Below, piece after piece: positions 34,716-42,031 of a DNA stretch of 64,000 nt (positions are counted from its first letter, which is position 1; each line of letters opens with the position of its first letter). Source of the stretch: a virus. A program made the translations under genes and the position numbers. The DNA lies in the IMG/VR virus record IMGVR_UViG_3300027839_000007, positions 21,546-85,545 of that record; one strand, written 5' to 3'. The notes under the pieces are model-generated. The model made no database searches. It was not told the DNA's origin and worked only from the letters and a program-made list of their open reading frames with translations.

Positions 34716-34946
34716 ATGGAAAATGGCCGTTTTTCGTTGAATGTGGCTGACTGGTTTAAAATTGGCAAGGGTGCCTTGATTGCCAGTGCTGGCGCTGGAT
34801 TGACCTACCTGTCGGCCAACGTAATGGGTACCGACTTTGGTATGTACACGCCCGTCGTCGTTGCTGGGTGGTCAATCTTTGTGAACCTCGCTAAGAAGTT
34901 TATGGAAGCGAGCATGCAGGAACCTGAAGAAGAGGTCATCGAATAA
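34716..34946 (+). CDS. Small two-span membrane protein, holin-like, 76 aa
   Basis: Two hydrophobic helices (about residues 19-36 and 45-61) joined by a short loop, with a polar N-terminus (N-V-A-D-W-F-K-I-G-K-G-A-L-I-A) and an acidic C-terminus. This layout resembles small phage holin candidates. GAGAGGATG is upstream. No lysin is nearby, so a lysis role is only an inference. Confidence 0.65.
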   Translation: MENGRFSLNVADWFKIGKGALIASAGAGLTYLSANVMGTDFGMYTPVVVAGWSIFVNLAKKFMEASMQEPEEEVIE

Positions 34947-34948
34947 GA

Positions 34949-35470
34949 ATGCAAGCAGTACCACTACCACGACTACGACAGGTCGGCGGAGCTGGCCTGG
35001 TGTTGTACGGTTCGTCGGCTGTTGTCTACAGCCGCTTTGTCGACGTGCATACCGATCTTGGTTGGTGGGGCCAGGCGGCGGGCATCGTTGGCAGCGGCAT
35101 TGTCATGTTGGCATGGCCCTGGCTTCGTCGCATGATATTTGGTCTCGGTAGGCGTGACGACGCTGAGGTAGTATCACAAGCTATCAAGAAAGCGCTCACG
35201 CCTGACCCGGGTAGTACGTGTTGCTGCCCACCTGTGGTGGAGACTGTCGGTTGCAACTGCTCGCACCAGTTAACCTCTAATGCGCTTAGAGATATCGAGG
35301 CGCTGCATCGTCTTGCATCGCGGTTGCGTGATCACAAAGAAGGCGCGGAGCTTTGTCGAGATATTAACGACAGCCTCTTTGATATTCATCACGCGGTTTC
35401 CAGTGATGCGGATGTAGAAGAACGTCCTGCAGAGGAGACCAGTGATGACACGGAAACAAATCAGGCGTAG
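34949..35470 (+). CDS. Membrane protein with cysteine cluster, 173 aa
   Basis: Two hydrophobic stretches near residues 13-27 and 42-58, then a cytosolic or periplasmic part with C-C-C-P and C-N-C-S-H close together (about 90-110), a helical segment and an acidic tail. Could bind metal. It starts two bases after the holin-like gene's stop and overlaps the lipoprotein gene by 29 bases. Unknown function. Confidence 0.65.
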   Translation: MQAVPLPRLRQVGGAGLVLYGSSAVVYSRFVDVHTDLGWWGQAAGIVGSGIVMLAWPWLRRMIFGLGRRDDAEVVSQAIKKALTPDPGSTCCCPPVVETVGCNCSHQLTSNALRDIEALHRLASRLRDHKEGAELCRDINDSLFDIHHAVSSDADVEERPAEETSDDTETNQA

Positions 35471-35927
35471 TACACTAGCTGCGGTTTGCGTTTTGTCTTT
35501 TCTCTCGGGGTGTCTCTTCGCCCCGTCCTCTCAGCCTCCTCCCCCTGGGCCCCCTCCTCCGGATATCAATGCCGAGCTCAGGGGGCGAGTGGTCGAGGCC
35601 GTGCAGGATATCCCGCGTGATGACTGTCTGGCGGCCTACGGTATGTTCACAATCTTTGCTGAGTTTGTGGGCGAGGGCCGGTATGGTGACAAGATCAAGA
35701 CCACGGCGGACCTATTGAATCTGTGGGGGCGTATGGTCAAGGTATCCGGGTGGGAGAAAGAGAAGTACACAAAGCTGACTGATGTGGTGGAAGAAGCGTT
35801 GCGCGACAAGGGACTTGATGTGAACAAGCCTATTGCTGATGTCAAAACTGACATAGCTGATGCGTTCCGCACTATTGGTCTTGGTTGTAAGGAAGCGGCG
35901 CTGGCTAAATCGTCGGAGGGTGCGTAG
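35442..35927 (+). CDS. Lipoprotein, 161 aa
   Basis: The signal peptide ends in a lipobox L-S-G-C (Cys near residue 24), so the mature protein is lipid-anchored in the bacterial envelope. A Pro-rich linker (P-P-P-P-G-P-P-P-P) follows, then a helical domain of about 115 residues. GTG at 35442 and ATG at 35445 are both in frame; AGAGGAGAC lies upstream. A phage lipoprotein may act in superinfection exclusion or spanin-like lysis; not resolved. Confidence 0.75.
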   Translation: MMTRKQIRRSTLAAVCVLSFLSGCLFAPSSQPPPPGPPPPDINAELRGRVVEAVQDIPRDDCLAAYGMFTIFAEFVGEGRYGDKIKTTADLLNLWGRMVKVSGWEKEKYTKLTDVVEEALRDKGLDVNKPIADVKTDIADAFRTIGLGCKEAALAKSSEGA

Positions 35928-36128
35928 GTGCGAGAACCCACACCTCAGGAAGAAGCTGAGAAAGAGAGCAACATAGAAAGATATAGGCAACATTATGCGA
36001 ATGGTCGTAATCTAAAATCTGGAAAAAAACTGCAAGGAAGCGCAAAGAAAGAATGGAAAGCTCTTCAAAAAACAGACGAAGAGGAAGAAAATGCCGACAT
36101 CGAATCAGGAGGCACAGTCGATAGTTGA
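35928..36128 (+). CDS. Hypothetical charged protein, 66 aa
   Basis: GTG start immediately after the lipoprotein stop. Almost entirely charged (Lys, Glu, Asp, Gln), no hydrophobic core, probably helical or disordered. Overlaps the next gene by 38 bases. Function unknown. Confidence 0.55.
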   Translation: MREPTPQEEAEKESNIERYRQHYANGRNLKSGKKLQGSAKKEWKALQKTDEEEENADIESGGTVDS

Positions 36129-36588
36129 GATCGTCGATGAGTACTTGGAGCAAGACAAGGCTCGTGAACTCATGGCGAGGCTTAATGAGAACGTGGGTGC
36201 GACGACGGATAATTCGTCGTTGAAGATTAGTCTGCAGATGCTTGATGCGCTGTACGCGCCTGATCCACCTAAGAGACATACGTTCAAGAAGATAGCAATG
36301 GCGTTGGTGATTCTCTGGCACACGTCCATTGTTATCATCAACGGTGTTGCTTTTTTTGTATTGCCGTTTCTTCTTCCGGTATGGGTGTGGGTGCCAATCG
36401 ATAGCTTTATTCTGACGGTGATGTTCACCAGGGAGATTTGTCCGCTCACCAGGTTGGAGAATTCGATTCGCACATCAATTGGTCTTCCGCGTATTGGTGG
36501 TTTTGTCGGGCATTATTTTGTGCGCCCTGTCCGTCAATTGATTAGGAACAGGCAATCTAGGAAAGTAAAGCAAAGCTCCAATGGCTAA
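36091..36588 (+). CDS. Membrane protein, DUF2784-like C-terminal motif, 165 aa
   Basis: A helical N-terminal domain (about 65 residues) is followed by two transmembrane helices (about 69-90 and 94-110) and the motif F-T-R-E-I-C-P-L-T-R-L-E-N-S-I-R then G-F-V-G-H-Y-F-V, similar to the CPLT-x-LE motif of DUF2784 membrane proteins. The ATG is inside the previous gene with GAGGAAGAAA upstream. Inner-membrane protein of unknown function. Confidence 0.65.
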   Translation: MPTSNQEAQSIVEIVDEYLEQDKARELMARLNENVGATTDNSSLKISLQMLDALYAPDPPKRHTFKKIAMALVILWHTSIVIINGVAFFVLPFLLPVWVWVPIDSFILTVMFTREICPLTRLENSIRTSIGLPRIGGFVGHYFVRPVRQLIRNRQSRKVKQSSNG

Positions 36589-37495
36589 AAAGAAAACCAT
36601 ACCCAGGTTCGGATGGTCTCCTAACCCGCACGCTGTCAATGAAGTGTTGTCGCAGCTTCGCAACCCCGTGTTCGGTCCATGCGCGTACCAGATCAAGGGA
36701 AGTGGAGCAGGGAAAGTTGCATTGCTGTGGAAATACGTCGAAAGGTTCACTGGTAATTACAATGTGCGCACACAAGCAATCGGTGACTGTGTCAGTTTCG
36801 GAGTGGCCGCTGCTGTTGACGCCGTCAAGGCCACGGAAATCTGTGTCAACGGGGATATGGAAGAGTGGGTCGCCGAAACCGCCACTGAGCCAATCTACGC
36901 GGCAAGTCGAGTGGAAATTGGACGAGGAGAGCTAGGTACTAGCGACGGTTCGTATGGTGCGTGGGGAGCGCGCGCAGCCAAGGAGATAGGGACGCTGGTG
37001 CGTATTCAGTATCCCAACTGCGATCTGCGTAGGTATTCCGGGCAACGCGCTAAGCAATGGGGTAATCCGGGAAAAGGTGTGCCGGACGAGCTGGAACTCA
37101 CAATGCGAGAGCATCCTATTCGTACGGTGAGTCTTGTAACAACGTATGAAGAAGCGCGGGATGCTATTTCCAATGGTTATGCGATCACCATCGCAAGCGC
37201 ATGCGGTTTTATGACCACGCGGGATAGTGAGGGCTTTCTCAAGCCGTCTGGTAAGTGGCCGCACCAGATGGCGATCATCGGCGTGGATGATGACTATCGT
37301 AGGCCAGGGGTGCTCGTGGTAAACTCCTGGGGACGTCACTGGGTTGATGGCCCTAAGCGTCATGACCAGCCAGACGGCACATTTTGGTGCGACGCGGATG
37401 TGTTGGAGCAAAAGATTCTTCGTGAACAAGATTCATGGGTTTTCGGGGATTACGAAGGGTTCCCGCCCAAGAAACTAGACCTGCGCATTATTTAG
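36581..37495 (+). CDS. Papain-like cysteine protease, 304 aa
   Basis: Peptidase family C1 motifs in order: nucleophile C70 in A-I-G-D-C-V-S-F-G, H228 in W-P-H-Q-M-A-I-I-G-V-D, N248 in V-V-N-S-W-G. Triad and domain order are as in papain; length fits a protease without a large propeptide, with a basic 60-residue N-terminal part and no signal peptide. Cytoplasmic or packaged in the virion. Substrate unknown. Overlaps the membrane protein gene by 8 bases. Confidence 0.85.
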   Translation: MAKKKTIPRFGWSPNPHAVNEVLSQLRNPVFGPCAYQIKGSGAGKVALLWKYVERFTGNYNVRTQAIGDCVSFGVAAAVDAVKATEICVNGDMEEWVAETATEPIYAASRVEIGRGELGTSDGSYGAWGARAAKEIGTLVRIQYPNCDLRRYSGQRAKQWGNPGKGVPDELELTMREHPIRTVSLVTTYEEARDAISNGYAITIASACGFMTTRDSEGFLKPSGKWPHQMAIIGVDDDYRRPGVLVVNSWGRHWVDGPKRHDQPDGTFWCDADVLEQKILREQDSWVFGDYEGFPPKKLDLRII

Positions 37496-37508
37496 AAAGG
37501 GGAATGCC

Positions 37509-37823
37509 ATGGAGGGCTACCCGTGGGAAGATGGACGACTGTCGGCTGATGAGTTTACCGAGCTGCTGCAAAACGAAGAGCATAAAGCAGTATTTTTCGA
37601 TCTCCCCGACAGGGAACAAGCAGAAATCCTTAAGGAATCGGCTGATTACAACGGCGATGTTGAAGACACGCTGGACAAGTTAGCCAAGTACCTTAAGTCT
37701 TCGTTCTTTCGTAAGATTGCTCTCCGCAAGGCTGCTGGTTACGGCCTGAGCGGTGAAGAAGCCGATGAGCTGGCGCGCGTATGGCGTGAACGCCATGAGC
37801 TGCTTCGTGACGACGATGATTAG
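37509..37823 (+). CDS. Hypothetical acidic helical protein, 104 aa
   Basis: GAAAGGGGAATGCC precedes the ATG. All-helical, highly charged; residues 60-95 contain a basic patch (F-F-R-K-I-A-L-R-K-A-A) before an acidic end. No motif recognised. Its stop overlaps the start of the next gene. Confidence 0.65.
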   Translation: MEGYPWEDGRLSADEFTELLQNEEHKAVFFDLPDREQAEILKESADYNGDVEDTLDKLAKYLKSSFFRKIALRKAAGYGLSGEEADELARVWRERHELLRDDDD

Positions 37824-38022
37824 TCCGTACGTAGAGTTGGCGCTGTGGGTTGTAGGTTTTTTCTACTTCCTGGGCATGATGATCATCACGCATGCCATGG
37901 ACCAGGAGGGACTGGTACGCAACAAGGGGATGTCACCACTCACGGCATATTTTTGGTTGCCAGTGCTTTGGCCGTTAGGGGTAATGCTTACACTCATCAA
38001 TGTATGGAACAACCATGAATGA
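37816..38022 (+). CDS. Small two-span membrane protein, 68 aa
   Basis: The ATG at 37816 overlaps the preceding stop by 8 bases; an upstream ATG (37753) would lie deep in the previous gene. Hydrophobic helices near residues 3-23 and 43-62 with a polar loop containing H-A-M-D-Q-E. Overlaps the next small gene by 8 bases. Confidence 0.6.
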   Translation: MISPYVELALWVVGFFYFLGMMIITHAMDQEGLVRNKGMSPLTAYFWLPVLWPLGVMLTLINVWNNHE

Positions 38023-38173
38023 GTATAAGCACGAGCATGAGTATAAGGATGAATATGAGTTATCGGAGGAGTTGGATACGCGTATTCTCAAACTCATGTC
38101 TGAGAATGAGCAGCTAGAGGCTAAACTAGAGGACAGGAAAAGCCAGCTTCGCGATCTAACCGAGGACACATGA
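38015..38173 (+). CDS. Small coiled-coil protein, 52 aa
   Basis: A charged, Glu/Lys/Tyr-rich sequence with a heptad-like C-terminal half (L-M-S-E-N-E-Q-L-E-A-K-L-E-D-R-K), predicted coiled coil. Start and stop overlap its neighbours, suggesting translational coupling. Function unknown. Confidence 0.6.
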   Translation: MNEYKHEHEYKDEYELSEELDTRILKLMSENEQLEAKLEDRKSQLRDLTEDT

Positions 38174-38196
38174 CTCCGCGTGGCATGGAGGCCACC

Positions 38197-38652
38197 ATGA
38201 AGAAAATCATCTGTAGTGTGTTTGTTACTCTTTTAGCCGTTCCCATTGCCGCTTATTTGATCCCAGGCTTCGATCTCCGCGTTGGCACGTACAGTGTTAG
38301 TGACGGCGGATGGATCGTGGATGAAACAGGCCCGCGCCGACCAATCGCGAAGCCACACATACCATACCCTGATAGGGATGTTGGTCGCTTCCTGCTTGCC
38401 GCGGGTGAGTACGTGATTCTCAGCCACAATAGTGGTAAGTCGCTGCGCCTTCCCGGTGTCTTCCGTATTGACACCAAGACCGGGCAAGTCTTGAAGTACC
38501 ACGTGCTGTTCGGGTCCAAGGGGGAATTTCTGGAAGGCTGGGTACCTACGATTAACTCACGACCAGCGTTGGGTACTCCTAGTCCTCCCGCAAACAACTT
38601 CCTTATCAGGCCAAGACAGGGGGTAGCCCATGCCATTTCCGCAGTGCGGTAG
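38197..38652 (+). CDS. Exported protein, 151 aa
   Basis: Start at 38197 is chosen because GGAGG is 7 bases upstream and the product then begins with a proper signal peptide (M-K-K-I-I-C-S-V-F-V-T-L-L-A-V-P-I-A-A); an overlapping upstream ATG at 38170 is possible. The mature part is beta-rich with Gly/Pro turns. No catalytic motif. Overlaps the next gene by 23 bases. Confidence 0.7.
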   Translation: MKKIICSVFVTLLAVPIAAYLIPGFDLRVGTYSVSDGGWIVDETGPRRPIAKPHIPYPDRDVGRFLLAAGEYVILSHNSGKSLRLPGVFRIDTKTGQVLKYHVLFGSKGEFLEGWVPTINSRPALGTPSPPANNFLIRPRQGVAHAISAVR

Positions 38653-39091
38653 TAGGCGGTGTGTTGTTTGGGGATGCGTGGTTTTTCTCCTGGCGGCGGC
38701 GGTAGCTTATTTTTTCTGCCCCTGGTGTAAGCCTGCCGTTAAACCATGCTGTAAAGAACATGCGGCGGCGCACCAGCTATCCATGGATGCGGAAGCTATG
38801 GCGACGTTGAACTTGTCGGAGCCACCTGCTGATGAAGAGATGTCTGTAGAAGACGAGGTCGAGAACATCTACGTGTTGATCCAGCAAATCAATGCGCGAG
38901 AGTATACGATAATGGACACCATGATTCGTATTTTCCATTACATCAAGCCGCACAAGGGGCCAACACATGGTTGCCCTGAGTGCGCTGAAATTCATGATCG
39001 CACTAAAAATGTTGATACCGTGACGATTTCTCGTGATCAATGGAATAAGTTCAAGAGGTTAGAGGCGCTCGATAAGAAATCGATCAAATGA
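38630..39091 (+). CDS. Membrane-anchored Cys-rich protein, 153 aa
   Basis: An N-terminal transmembrane helix (about residues 11-28) follows C-G-S-R-R-C, then several cysteines (C-P-W-C ... C-C) close to the membrane, a helical stalk, and a distal H-G-C-P-E-C-A-E-I-H that could bind metal. Probably anchored in the inner membrane with its soluble part outside. Function unknown. Confidence 0.65.
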   Translation: MPFPQCGSRRCVVWGCVVFLLAAAVAYFFCPWCKPAVKPCCKEHAAAHQLSMDAEAMATLNLSEPPADEEMSVEDEVENIYVLIQQINAREYTIMDTMIRIFHYIKPHKGPTHGCPECAEIHDRTKNVDTVTISRDQWNKFKRLEALDKKSIK

Positions 39092-39357
39092 ATAAGCTTG
39101 TACCTGCGGCGCATATTTCGTTGGCCGTTCCAATCACGGGGCCGCCAAGCTATTTGGTATCAAGCGGAATCTTCACAGCGCGGGTAGGCGAGGTAACTAA
39201 GATGAGAAAGAAGTCAAAAGTGAGCACCATGACATTGGTGGCGCTCCTGTCGGCGCTCTCACTTATCTGGTGGCTGGGTGGATGGCAGGCTGCACTTTGG
39301 GCGGGTGGCATCGCTTTGTGCTGTATCCTGGCAGATTTTGTGTTGATAAAGGAATGA
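39088..39357 (+). CDS. Membrane protein, 89 aa
   Basis: ATGA overlap with the previous gene. Two hydrophobic segments near residues 48-66 and 67-85 (L-V-A-L-L-S-A-L-S-L-I-W-W-L and A-L-W-A-G-G-I-A-L-C-C-I-L). An internal ATG at 39202 with GAGG upstream gives a 51-aa protein beginning M-R-K-K-S-K that still holds both helices; which start is used is unclear. Confidence 0.6.
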   Translation: MNKLVPAAHISLAVPITGPPSYLVSSGIFTARVGEVTKMRKKSKVSTMTLVALLSALSLIWWLGGWQAALWAGGIALCCILADFVLIKE

Positions 39358-39361
39358 CACG

Positions 39362-39964
39362 GTGTTCAAAGTAGCTCCAATTCTTTTGATGATTATGGCA
39401 AGCGGCTGCGGCATGCTACCGGCAGTCGTTGGCTACAAAACAATGTCACTAGAGGCAGATTTGGTTGTGCGCGCACATGCGCATGCCGTGCTCTGGTTGG
39501 CATTGGCGCAGGAAGTCGATGAACCGACGCCAGATCCCAATGACAACCCAACTCTTTGCGATATATGCAAGGGGACTGGAAAAAGTGGTGACGGTCTTGG
39601 ACCCTGTCCTTGCGGTACCCGGTGCCGCTGCGCGGATGCAGAGTCAAATCTGCCCCCGCGCGAGCGCCGGGTACTTTTTTTCTATCAGGACGATTGCGAA
39701 GCTTGTGATGAAGCCAAGGCAGGTTTACTTCCACTGTTTAAGGGGAAGTCATTGAGCGTAGGGCCCGGATCACACAATCACGTACAAATGCTGCGGTACC
39801 AGGACCACCCTGATATTGTGGCTTCCTACAAAATCAAGCTGCTCCCAACCTTCGTGGTCATCCGAAAAAAGAAGGAGCAGAAACGTTGGTCCGGCACGTG
39901 GGCTGGCGATGAGCTTGACGAACTCATTGAAAGGCTCGATAAGTATCTCAAACATGATGACTAG
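39362..39964 (+). CDS. Thioredoxin-like lipoprotein with zinc-finger segment, 200 aa
   Basis: GTG start. Lipobox A-S-G-C at residues 13-16, so probably a lipoprotein. Residues 66-90 hold a DnaJ-type zinc-binding Cys cluster (C-D-I-C-K-G-T-G-K-S-G, C-P-C-G, C-R-C). Residues 100-200 form a thioredoxin-fold domain with the redox pair C112-E-A-C115 and a cis-Pro-like L-P-T-F (P162). Predicted to handle disulfides outside the cytoplasm. An unusual combination for a phage. Confidence 0.75.
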   Translation: MFKVAPILLMIMASGCGMLPAVVGYKTMSLEADLVVRAHAHAVLWLALAQEVDEPTPDPNDNPTLCDICKGTGKSGDGLGPCPCGTRCRCADAESNLPPRERRVLFFYQDDCEACDEAKAGLLPLFKGKSLSVGPGSHNHVQMLRYQDHPDIVASYKIKLLPTFVVIRKKKEQKRWSGTWAGDELDELIERLDKYLKHDD

Positions 39965-39975
39965 CGAGGGTTACC

Positions 39976-40320
39976 ATGCCAGAACCAATTGAGCAACCGG
40001 CAGAGCTTGGACCAAGTTTTCCACCCCTGGAAGGTGCGCGCGAGACTATTGTTGATATTATTGAAAAGCTCACTGCAATACTCATCGAACCTGATGGGCT
40101 ACAGGTGGGCAGGTTTGTCAAAGTTCAGGGATCGCACGGGTTGGTGCTACGTATTGAGCCATATGGTGATGGGCTGGTCATTGGGATTGAGGAACCGCGA
40201 CCGCGCGTTAACGTAGCAGGGTGGTTGAAGGGGCACCTGTCGCAGGTTAAGCTGACCCCACTCGAAATCATTGTCGTGTTGGATGGCCTCCCTGATTTGA
40301 AAATTGAAGTCATTTCTTGA
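39976..40320 (+). CDS. Hypothetical protein, 114 aa
   Basis: Pro/Glu-rich first 20 residues then a compact beta-rich domain (V-G-R-F-V-K-V-Q-G-S-H-G-L-V-L-R-I). Preceded by CGAGGGTTACC. No motif recognised; cytoplasmic. Confidence 0.65.
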   Translation: MPEPIEQPAELGPSFPPLEGARETIVDIIEKLTAILIEPDGLQVGRFVKVQGSHGLVLRIEPYGDGLVIGIEEPRPRVNVAGWLKGHLSQVKLTPLEIIVVLDGLPDLKIEVIS

Positions 40321-40330
40321 GGAGAAGATC

Positions 40331-40765
40331 ATGCGTAGGGCACCGCACGGGACAGCGTTGGGTTCCATCCAGTTTTGGGTGTGCCGTGAACTGAAGTACA
40401 CCGGAAAAAAAGCTGAGCGCGCCAAGTCAGCTACGCATTACGCCATGTCCTGGTGGCATACTCGCAGTGACACGTACCTGGATACCGTCGATACCGACGT
40501 GGCAAAGCGAGCGTGCAAGAGATATGTCAAGAAGCAGATGATTGCACCCGTTGGTTTTTTTGTTGGCATTTTTCTGGCTATCTTCGTGCAGGTTATTGTA
40601 AGTGCTGTGGTACGTATTATCCTGGAGTGGGTTTTCAACGATCGAACAGCACGTGAGATGTTGAAAGAAAAAGAACAGTACAAGTACATTCGCAGCCTGG
40701 CGCGCCAGTTACATGATGATGAGTCTTTGGCTGTGCATGCTTTGGACCTGCCTGAGGGTAGTTAG
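40331..40765 (+). CDS. Membrane protein, 144 aa
   Basis: GAGGAGAAG lies upstream of the ATG at 40331. A basic N-terminal domain (about 70 residues), one long hydrophobic segment near 74-104, and a charged helical C-terminus. Ends the run of envelope-associated genes. The stop codon lies inside a perfect 7-bp hairpin. Confidence 0.65.
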   Translation: MRRAPHGTALGSIQFWVCRELKYTGKKAERAKSATHYAMSWWHTRSDTYLDTVDTDVAKRACKRYVKKQMIAPVGFFVGIFLAIFVQVIVSAVVRIILEWVFNDRTAREMLKEKEQYKYIRSLARQLHDDESLAVHALDLPEGS

Positions 40766-40776
40766 ACGGCTACCCT
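40755..40776 (+). other. Hairpin across stop codon
   Basis: AGGGTAG at 40755-40761 pairs perfectly with CTACCCT at 40770-40776, enclosing the TAG stop (40763-40765). No T-tract follows, so it is not a classical terminator; it could slow decay or ribosomes. It marks the boundary between the envelope-protein cluster and the RNA polymerase region. Confidence 0.4.
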
Positions 40777-40791
40777 GTCCTGGTGCTGTTG

Positions 40792-40800
40792 TGCTAAACT
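40792..40800 (+). promoter_or_regulatory. Extended -10 candidate
   Basis: TGCTAAACT fits an extended -10 element (TGn then TAAACT) 30 bases before the 40831 gene. No clear -35 hexamer. It is one of very few such matches in a gene gap and lies at a functional boundary, but a chance match is possible. Confidence 0.25.
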
Positions 40801-40830
40801 TGGGCAATCCTGGTTACGGAGCGTGTGTAG

Positions 40831-41262
40831 ATGCCTGACAAGACTTTTCGCTTCAAACGTCCCCGTAAGATTGGTAAGCGCTATCAGTACCAGGACCTCA
40901 CGTTCTGGGCAAAAAACGGGTTTATCTACGTCGAGGACAGGGCCGACAACAGTTTCCACACGATTTCTCGTCGTGACTGGTTGGTGAGAGCTAACGCATT
41001 TGTGAAAGAGATCAGCAAGATCGGGGGCATCACGAGTAACGCGGACAACGTTTTTCAGAAGCAAACGTTTCTCGCAGAGCGGGAAGCGTTGCAGGGACTC
41101 GTTGATGCTATGATCGACGTGGCGCGACGCGCTAAGCGCCAAGGTGATCCGACCAACCCCAAGGTGTTGAGCGAAGTTTTACGGCACACTAGTAAGCACG
41201 CTCATGTTTTCATGGGTGGCCATGGTATCAGCAGTGGAATAGGAGTCGCAAATGGCGCTTAA
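40831..41262 (+). CDS. Hypothetical protein, 143 aa
   Basis: Basic N-terminus (F-K-R-P-R-K-I-G-K-R-Y-Q-Y) then a compact domain and a helical C-terminal half. First gene after the hairpin and possible promoter; overlaps the next gene by 11 bases. No motif recognised. Confidence 0.65.
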   Translation: MPDKTFRFKRPRKIGKRYQYQDLTFWAKNGFIYVEDRADNSFHTISRRDWLVRANAFVKEISKIGGITSNADNVFQKQTFLAEREALQGLVDAMIDVARRAKRQGDPTNPKVLSEVLRHTSKHAHVFMGGHGISSGIGVANGA

Positions 41263-41656
41263 CCCACGACAGGCGTTTAAGGCTGGCTTCTTGTTGCGTT
41301 GTGCCGAGGAAGGCGTTGCCGACACGGAAATGCAGGACCGTTTACAGTTGGCTGAGAAGCGGGCGGAGGGCGGCGTGCTGTCTACCCTTACGAACTGGGC
41401 TATGCTGCTTCCGCTTTTGGCAACAGGGGCGGGCGCGACGGGCGGTTACTACATGGGTAAAGCATTGGCTGACGCGCGTAATGAGACAATTCCTGCCAAG
41501 CTGCCCGGAGAAAACGTGCCGGAGAATATCAAGCGGCGGCAGCATGCAGAGCTACTGGCTGCGTACAAAGACTACACTGAGCTGGTTAATCGCAGAGCTA
41601 AGGATATTCGTCGTCGACAAGATGATGAAAAAGGGCGTAAACCGGCTTACTTCTAG
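41252..41656 (+). CDS. Single-span membrane protein, 134 aa
   Basis: A helical N-terminal region with A-E-K-R-A near 34, one glycine-rich hydrophobic segment near 48-70 (M-L-L-P-L-L-A-T-G-A-G-A-T-G-G-Y), and a charged C-terminal helix. Same general design as other E/T-K-x-A proteins here. Unknown function. Confidence 0.65.
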   Translation: MALNPRQAFKAGFLLRCAEEGVADTEMQDRLQLAEKRAEGGVLSTLTNWAMLLPLLATGAGATGGYYMGKALADARNETIPAKLPGENVPENIKRRQHAELLAAYKDYTELVNRRAKDIRRRQDDEKGRKPAYF

Positions 41657-41665
41657 GAGTGACTT

Positions 41666-42031
41666 TTGAGTATTTTGAAGTATTTCGAGGAGCGCGGCGG
41701 AGAGTCTACTGAACATGGAGGTCCGCTGCACTGGCCCGGGACAATTGAAGGTTTTCCGTTTCGCGGGGGCGCTGTACCGGATTTCAAGGAAGACGAAATC
41801 GACAACGTTCCGTTGATGGTCGATTTTCATGTGAAGATTTTTGAGTTGTGGAAAGACGAGGATCGCGAAGCTTACGTGCAGATTCGTGACCGCGTGGCAA
41901 ATCAGTGGTACCAGGTAGTGCACATCGATCGCAAATACGACGACGAGCACAAAAACTGGCGCGTGTACATGGAGTGGCATCAGATCTATGGAGAGATTAC
42001 CGATGGCAAGGCCCCTGGTGTCCCTAAGTGA
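41666..42031 (+). CDS. Hypothetical protein, TTG start, 121 aa
   Basis: A TTG start is well supported: AGGAG at 41655-41659 is 6 bases upstream and no ATG or GTG is in frame near. A compact domain with a W-P-G-T-I-E-G-F-P-F-R-G-G-A motif near residues 23-36, D-E-I-D-N-V-P-L-M-V-D-F and W-R-V-Y-M-E-W-H-Q-I. The fold looks alpha/beta. No known family. Overlaps the next gene by 29 bases. Confidence 0.65.
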   Translation: MSILKYFEERGGESTEHGGPLHWPGTIEGFPFRGGAVPDFKEDEIDNVPLMVDFHVKIFELWKDEDREAYVQIRDRVANQWYQVVHIDRKYDDEHKNWRVYMEWHQIYGEITDGKAPGVPK

